This document shows positions 6,322 through 8,293 of a DNA stretch of 8,293 nt, one piece after another. The stretch covers positions 1 to 8,293 of the forward strand of contig JAAWNI010000092.1 in NCBI GenBank assembly GCA_022798855.1, in the 5' to 3' direction. The stretch is from Lawsonibacter sp. Lineage in GTDB: Bacteria; Bacillota; Clostridia; Oscillospirales; Oscillospiraceae. Each line of letters starts with the position of its first letter. Within the stretch, counting starts at the first letter, position 1. Both the position numbers and the translations under genes were made by a program. The notes below the pieces were generated by a model. That model saw only the letters and a list, made by a program, of their open reading frames with translations, was not told where the DNA came from and did no database searches.

Positions 6322-6363
6322 CGGGAGCCCCCCCGCCCTCCGGCGTGGGGACGGGGGCTCCCG
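6322..6363 (+). other. Very stable intercistronic hairpin before the CoA-transferase
   Basis: CGGGAGCCCCC (6322-6332) pairs with GGGGGCTCCCG (6353-6363) over 11 perfect pairs. A small inner stem, CGCC (6334-6337) with GGCG (6342-6345), can form in the loop. What follows is GTCATTTGATTT rather than an unbroken T run, so termination would be partial at best. TCCC (6316-6319) can instead pair with GGGA (6323-6326), using bases of the main stem, so two exclusive folds exist. It probably acts as a processing or stability element, or as a leaky terminator. Confidence 0.55.
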
Positions 6364-6383
6364 GTCATTTGATTTAATATGTT

Positions 6384-6394
6384 GAAAGGAAGGA
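6384..6394 (+). promoter_or_regulatory. Ribosome binding site selecting ATG 6400
   Basis: GAAAGGAAGGA ends five bases before ATG 6400. An upstream in-frame ATG at 6379 lies before this site and has no Shine-Dalgarno sequence of its own, so the shorter 408-residue product is preferred. MGQLDGVKVVEL is also a typical N-terminus for the family. Confidence 0.7.
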
Positions 6395-6399
6395 TACAT

Positions 6400-7626
6400 A
6401 TGGGACAGTTGGATGGAGTTAAGGTCGTAGAGCTTGCGACTTATATCGCGGCGCCCTCCTGCGCCAGGATTCTGGCCGCTTACGGCGCGGACGTGATTAA
6501 GGTGGAGCCCCCCAAGGGGGACGACATCCGCAACGCGGCGGTGAGCTACTACTACCCCGCCCCCCTGGAGGACGGCACCAACCTGGGCTTCGATGTGCAG
6601 AACTTCAATAAGAAGGGTCTGGCCCTGAACCTGAAGGACCCCAAGGGCAAGGAGGCTTTCCTCAAGCTGCTGGAGACGGCTGACGTGTTCGTCACCAACA
6701 ACCGGGTACAGGCCCTGGTCAAGATGGGGCTGGACTATGACACCCTCCACGCCAAGTTCCCCAGGCTGATTCATGCCTCCATTCTGGGCTACGGCGAGCA
6801 GGGCCCCCTGAAGGATAAGCCCGGCTTCGACTACACCGCCTATTTCTCCCGGGGCGGCATCGCCAACTCCCTGATGGAGAAGGATACCGCGCCTGCGGTC
6901 CCCGTGTCCGGCTTTGGCGACAACTACGCGGGTATTGCCCTTTCCTCCGGCATCTGCGCCGCCCTCTACCGCCAGCAGAAAACCGGCCAGGGCGAGCGGG
7001 TCACCGTGGGCCTGTACGATATGGCCGTGTACGGCATGAACTGGATGATGGGTGCCATTGACTACGGCTCCGTGCTGCCCACCACCAGACGGCACACCAA
7101 CTCCGCCGTGACCACCACCTACCTGACCAAGGACGGCCGCTGGATTCAGCTGGCGGTGATTGCCTATGACCCCAACATCCAGAAGCTGGCCAAATGCCTG
7201 GACCTGGAGCAGGAGATTATGGGCGATGAGCGGTTCAACACCTATAAGGGTATGCTGGGCCACATCGAGGAAATGGGCGCGCTGCTGGATGGGGCCTTTG
7301 CCAAGAAGGACCTGGCCGAGTGGGTGGAGATTCTCTCTGCGGCGGACCTGCCCTTTGAAATCGTTCAGACCCTGGACGAGGTCAAGGAGGACCCCCAGGC
7401 CTGGGCCAACGACTACATCTTCAAAAAGGAGCAGGACGGCGGGAAGAGCATCTACTACGTGCGCACCCCCATCGTCTTTACAGAGCAGCCCAACGTGAAG
7501 GAAGAGAGCGGCCGGGGCCGCGCCCCCCTGCTGGGCGAGGATTCCTCCGCCATCCTGAAGGAAATCGGCTATGACGACGAGACCGTCGCCCGTTATCTGG
7601 CCGAGGGAGTTATCACCGGAGCGTAA
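6400..7626 (+). CDS. hadA: Family III CoA-transferase (CaiB/BaiF superfamily, HadA/FldA type)
   Basis: This 408-residue enzyme would move CoA from the acyl-CoA end product (or the enoyl-CoA) to the free (R)-2-hydroxy acid, so activation costs no ATP. Family III signs are VKVVELATYIAAPSCARILA (8-27), YGADVIKVEPPKGDD (28-42), the repeat-like NFNKKGLALNLKDPKGKEAF (68-87), KPGFDYTAYFSRGGI (140-154), and GFGDNYAG (171-178). Asp174 in that last motif corresponds to the catalytic aspartate (Asp169 of formyl-CoA transferase, from memory). GERVTVGLYDMAV (198-210) is the usual segment after it. Length matches HadA/FldA. In had and fld operons this gene comes first, before the activator; here it comes after the dehydrogenase. 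The label fldA would fit equally, since the choice depends on an unknown substrate. Confidence 0.88.
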   Translation: MGQLDGVKVVELATYIAAPSCARILAAYGADVIKVEPPKGDDIRNAAVSYYYPAPLEDGTNLGFDVQNFNKKGLALNLKDPKGKEAFLKLLETADVFVTNNRVQALVKMGLDYDTLHAKFPRLIHASILGYGEQGPLKDKPGFDYTAYFSRGGIANSLMEKDTAPAVPVSGFGDNYAGIALSSGICAALYRQQKTGQGERVTVGLYDMAVYGMNWMMGAIDYGSVLPTTRRHTNSAVTTTYLTKDGRWIQLAVIAYDPNIQKLAKCLDLEQEIMGDERFNTYKGMLGHIEEMGALLDGAFAKKDLAEWVEILSAADLPFEIVQTLDEVKEDPQAWANDYIFKKEQDGGKSIYYVRTPIVFTEQPNVKEESGRGRAPLLGEDSSAILKEIGYDDETVARYLAEGVITGA

Positions 7627-7651
7627 CCCACAGCGGCACAGGCCGCCGTCA

Positions 7652-7683
7652 GGCAGGGCCGGAGGCAGTCCCCCGGCCCTGCC
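7652..7683 (+). other. Stable intercistronic hairpin 1 before etfB
   Basis: GGCAGGGCCGG (7652-7662) pairs perfectly with CCGGCCCTGCC (7673-7683) around a ten-base loop. The following GCTCCTGTTTCG is a poor T tract, so this is at most a leaky terminator. It begins 26 bases after the CoA-transferase stop, in the widest gap of the cluster (134 bases). Confidence 0.55.
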
Positions 7684-7699
7684 GCTCCTGTTTCGCACA

Positions 7700-7729
7700 G
7701 CCCGCCGGTGCTTCCGCGCCCAGGCGGGC
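7700..7729 (+). other. Stable intercistronic hairpin 2 before etfB
   Basis: GCCCGCC (7700-7706) pairs with GGCGGGC (7723-7729). Pairing continues as GGTGC (7707-7711) with GCGCC (7716-7720), including one G-U, around a TTCC loop, with CA (7721-7722) bulged. No T run follows. It lies 16 bases after the previous hairpin and 14 before the etfB ribosome site, and may protect a separate etf message from decay. Confidence 0.5.
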
Positions 7730-7760
7730 GCAAGGCAATGTATAAGGAGGTCAGATTCCC

Positions 7761-8293
7761 ATGAACATTTTACTCTGCGTCAAGCAGGTCCCGGATACCA
7801 CCGAAATCAAAATCGACCCGGTCAAGAATACCCTCATCCGCGACGGCGTCCCCAGCATCCTCAATCCCTTTGACGGCTACGCCCTGGAGGCCGCCGCCCG
7901 CATCAAGGACAAGGACCCCAGCACGAAAATCGTGGTGGTCACTATGGGTCCCCCTCAGGCGGCGGCTGTGCTAAAGGAGTGCCTCGCCATCGCGGCGGAC
8001 AAGGCCTATCTCGTCTCCGGCCGGACCTTTGGCGGGTCGGATACCCTGGCCACCAGCTACATCCTGTCCAACGCGGTGAAGCTGGTGGAGGAAACCGAGG
8101 GCAAGTTTGACGCCATTTTCTGCGGCAAGCAGGCCATTGACGGCGACACCGCCCAGGTGGGCCCCGAGCTGGCCGAGCACCTGGGCTACCCCCAGGTCAC
8201 CTACGGCCTGGAGGCCGAGGCCGACGGGGACACCCTCAAGGTCCGGAAAGAGGTGGAGGAAGGCGTGGAGGTCATTGCCGTCAAGACCCCCTG
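7761..8293 (+). CDS. etfB: Electron transfer flavoprotein beta subunit (partial, runs off the window)
   Basis: The first 177 residues of an EtfB (full proteins are about 260) are present and the frame is still open at the window end. With EtfA it carries electrons to the acyl-CoA dehydrogenase. NILLCVKQVPDTTEIKID (2-19) is the classic EtfB start. SGRTFGGSDTLATSYIL (86-102) and CGKQAIDGDTAQVGPELAEH (121-140) are the nucleotide- and flavin-binding regions. This wording resembles EtfB/CarD of anaerobes whose Etf bifurcates electrons from NADH to enoyl-CoA and ferredoxin, although bifurcation is inferred from resemblance and cannot be proven without EtfA. AAGGAGG (7744-7750) sits ten bases before the ATG. 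etfA is expected next, as in had and fld clusters. Confidence 0.93.
   Translation, partial: MNILLCVKQVPDTTEIKIDPVKNTLIRDGVPSILNPFDGYALEAAARIKDKDPSTKIVVVTMGPPQAAAVLKECLAIAADKAYLVSGRTFGGSDTLATSYILSNAVKLVEETEGKFDAIFCGKQAIDGDTAQVGPELAEHLGYPQVTYGLEAEADGDTLKVRKEVEEGVEVIAVKTP

Noticed and set aside
3174..6368. A minus-strand open frame of over 1,000 codons spanning the activator, transporter and dehydrogenase genes
   Set aside because: It is in exact codon register with three sense genes whose starts (3138, 3936, 5139) share one frame. It stays open because the sense genes do not use TTA, CTA and TCA codons, whose complements are stops. The predicted protein is His/Gly-rich without any family motif, whereas the sense proteins have complete catalytic motifs.
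6379..6399. Upstream ATG as the start of the CoA-transferase
   Set aside because: No ribosome site precedes it, while GAAAGGAAGGA sits correctly for ATG 6400.
6271..7698. Long minus-strand frame opposite the CoA-transferase
   Set aside because: It is in register with the sense gene at 6400 and has a low-complexity Gly/His/Val composition typical of antisense shadows.
1..8293. CRISPR arrays, tRNA or rRNA genes, transposases, phage genes, or an unknown defence system
   Set aside because: No spaced direct repeats, cloverleaf-like genes or mobile-element proteins were seen. All complete genes fit one metabolic pathway, so there is no sign of a wholly new class of system here.

Overview
The window carries one plus-strand gene cluster for reductive fermentation of an amino-acid-derived 2-hydroxy acid through CoA esters. 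It matches the had/fld type of pathway known from Clostridioides difficile (leucine to isocaproate) and Clostridium sporogenes (phenylalanine to phenylpropionate). The enzyme set is strictly anaerobic: an oxygen-sensitive radical dehydratase, its ATP-driven activator and an Etf. Coding DNA is GC-rich with C/G-ending codons and strong AGGAGG-type ribosome sites, while the upstream non-coding DNA is AT-rich. Together these suggest a gut-type anaerobic Bacillota (Clostridia), perhaps Oscillospiraceae. The taxonomic guess is inference from composition and gene content only.

Layout. Positions 1-140 hold three back-to-back stem-loops, the last followed by seven T, so an upstream transcription unit outside the window probably ends here. 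Positions 141-703 form a non-coding region of about 560 bases with weak promoter candidates, dyads and hairpins, and end in a clear ribosome site in front of a TTG start. Then come dehydratase alpha subunit (704-1930), beta subunit (1945-3063), activator (3138-3929), a YkvI-like membrane transporter (3936-5087), acyl-CoA dehydrogenase (5139-6281), family III CoA-transferase (6400-7626) and the first 177 codons of etfB (7761 to the window end). Strong GC-rich hairpins lie in the gaps before the CoA-transferase and before etfB.

How the genes work together (inference from family knowledge). The transporter brings in, or exchanges, an amino acid or related acid. A 2-hydroxyacid dehydrogenase, not present here, makes the (R)-2-hydroxy acid. 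The CoA-transferase loads CoA from the pathway's end-product CoA ester. The activator injects one high-energy electron into the alpha/beta dehydratase at the cost of ATP, and the dehydratase removes water to give the 2-enoyl-CoA. Acyl-CoA dehydrogenase with EtfAB then reduces the enoyl-CoA to the saturated acyl-CoA, possibly with electron bifurcation to ferredoxin. etfA is expected just beyond the right edge.

The chemistry is recognisable and not new as a class. The less usual points are the gene order, the transporter in the middle of the operon, a cysteine-rich stretch in the alpha subunit, the long structured leader and the intercistronic hairpins. The true substrate cannot be read from the sequence.
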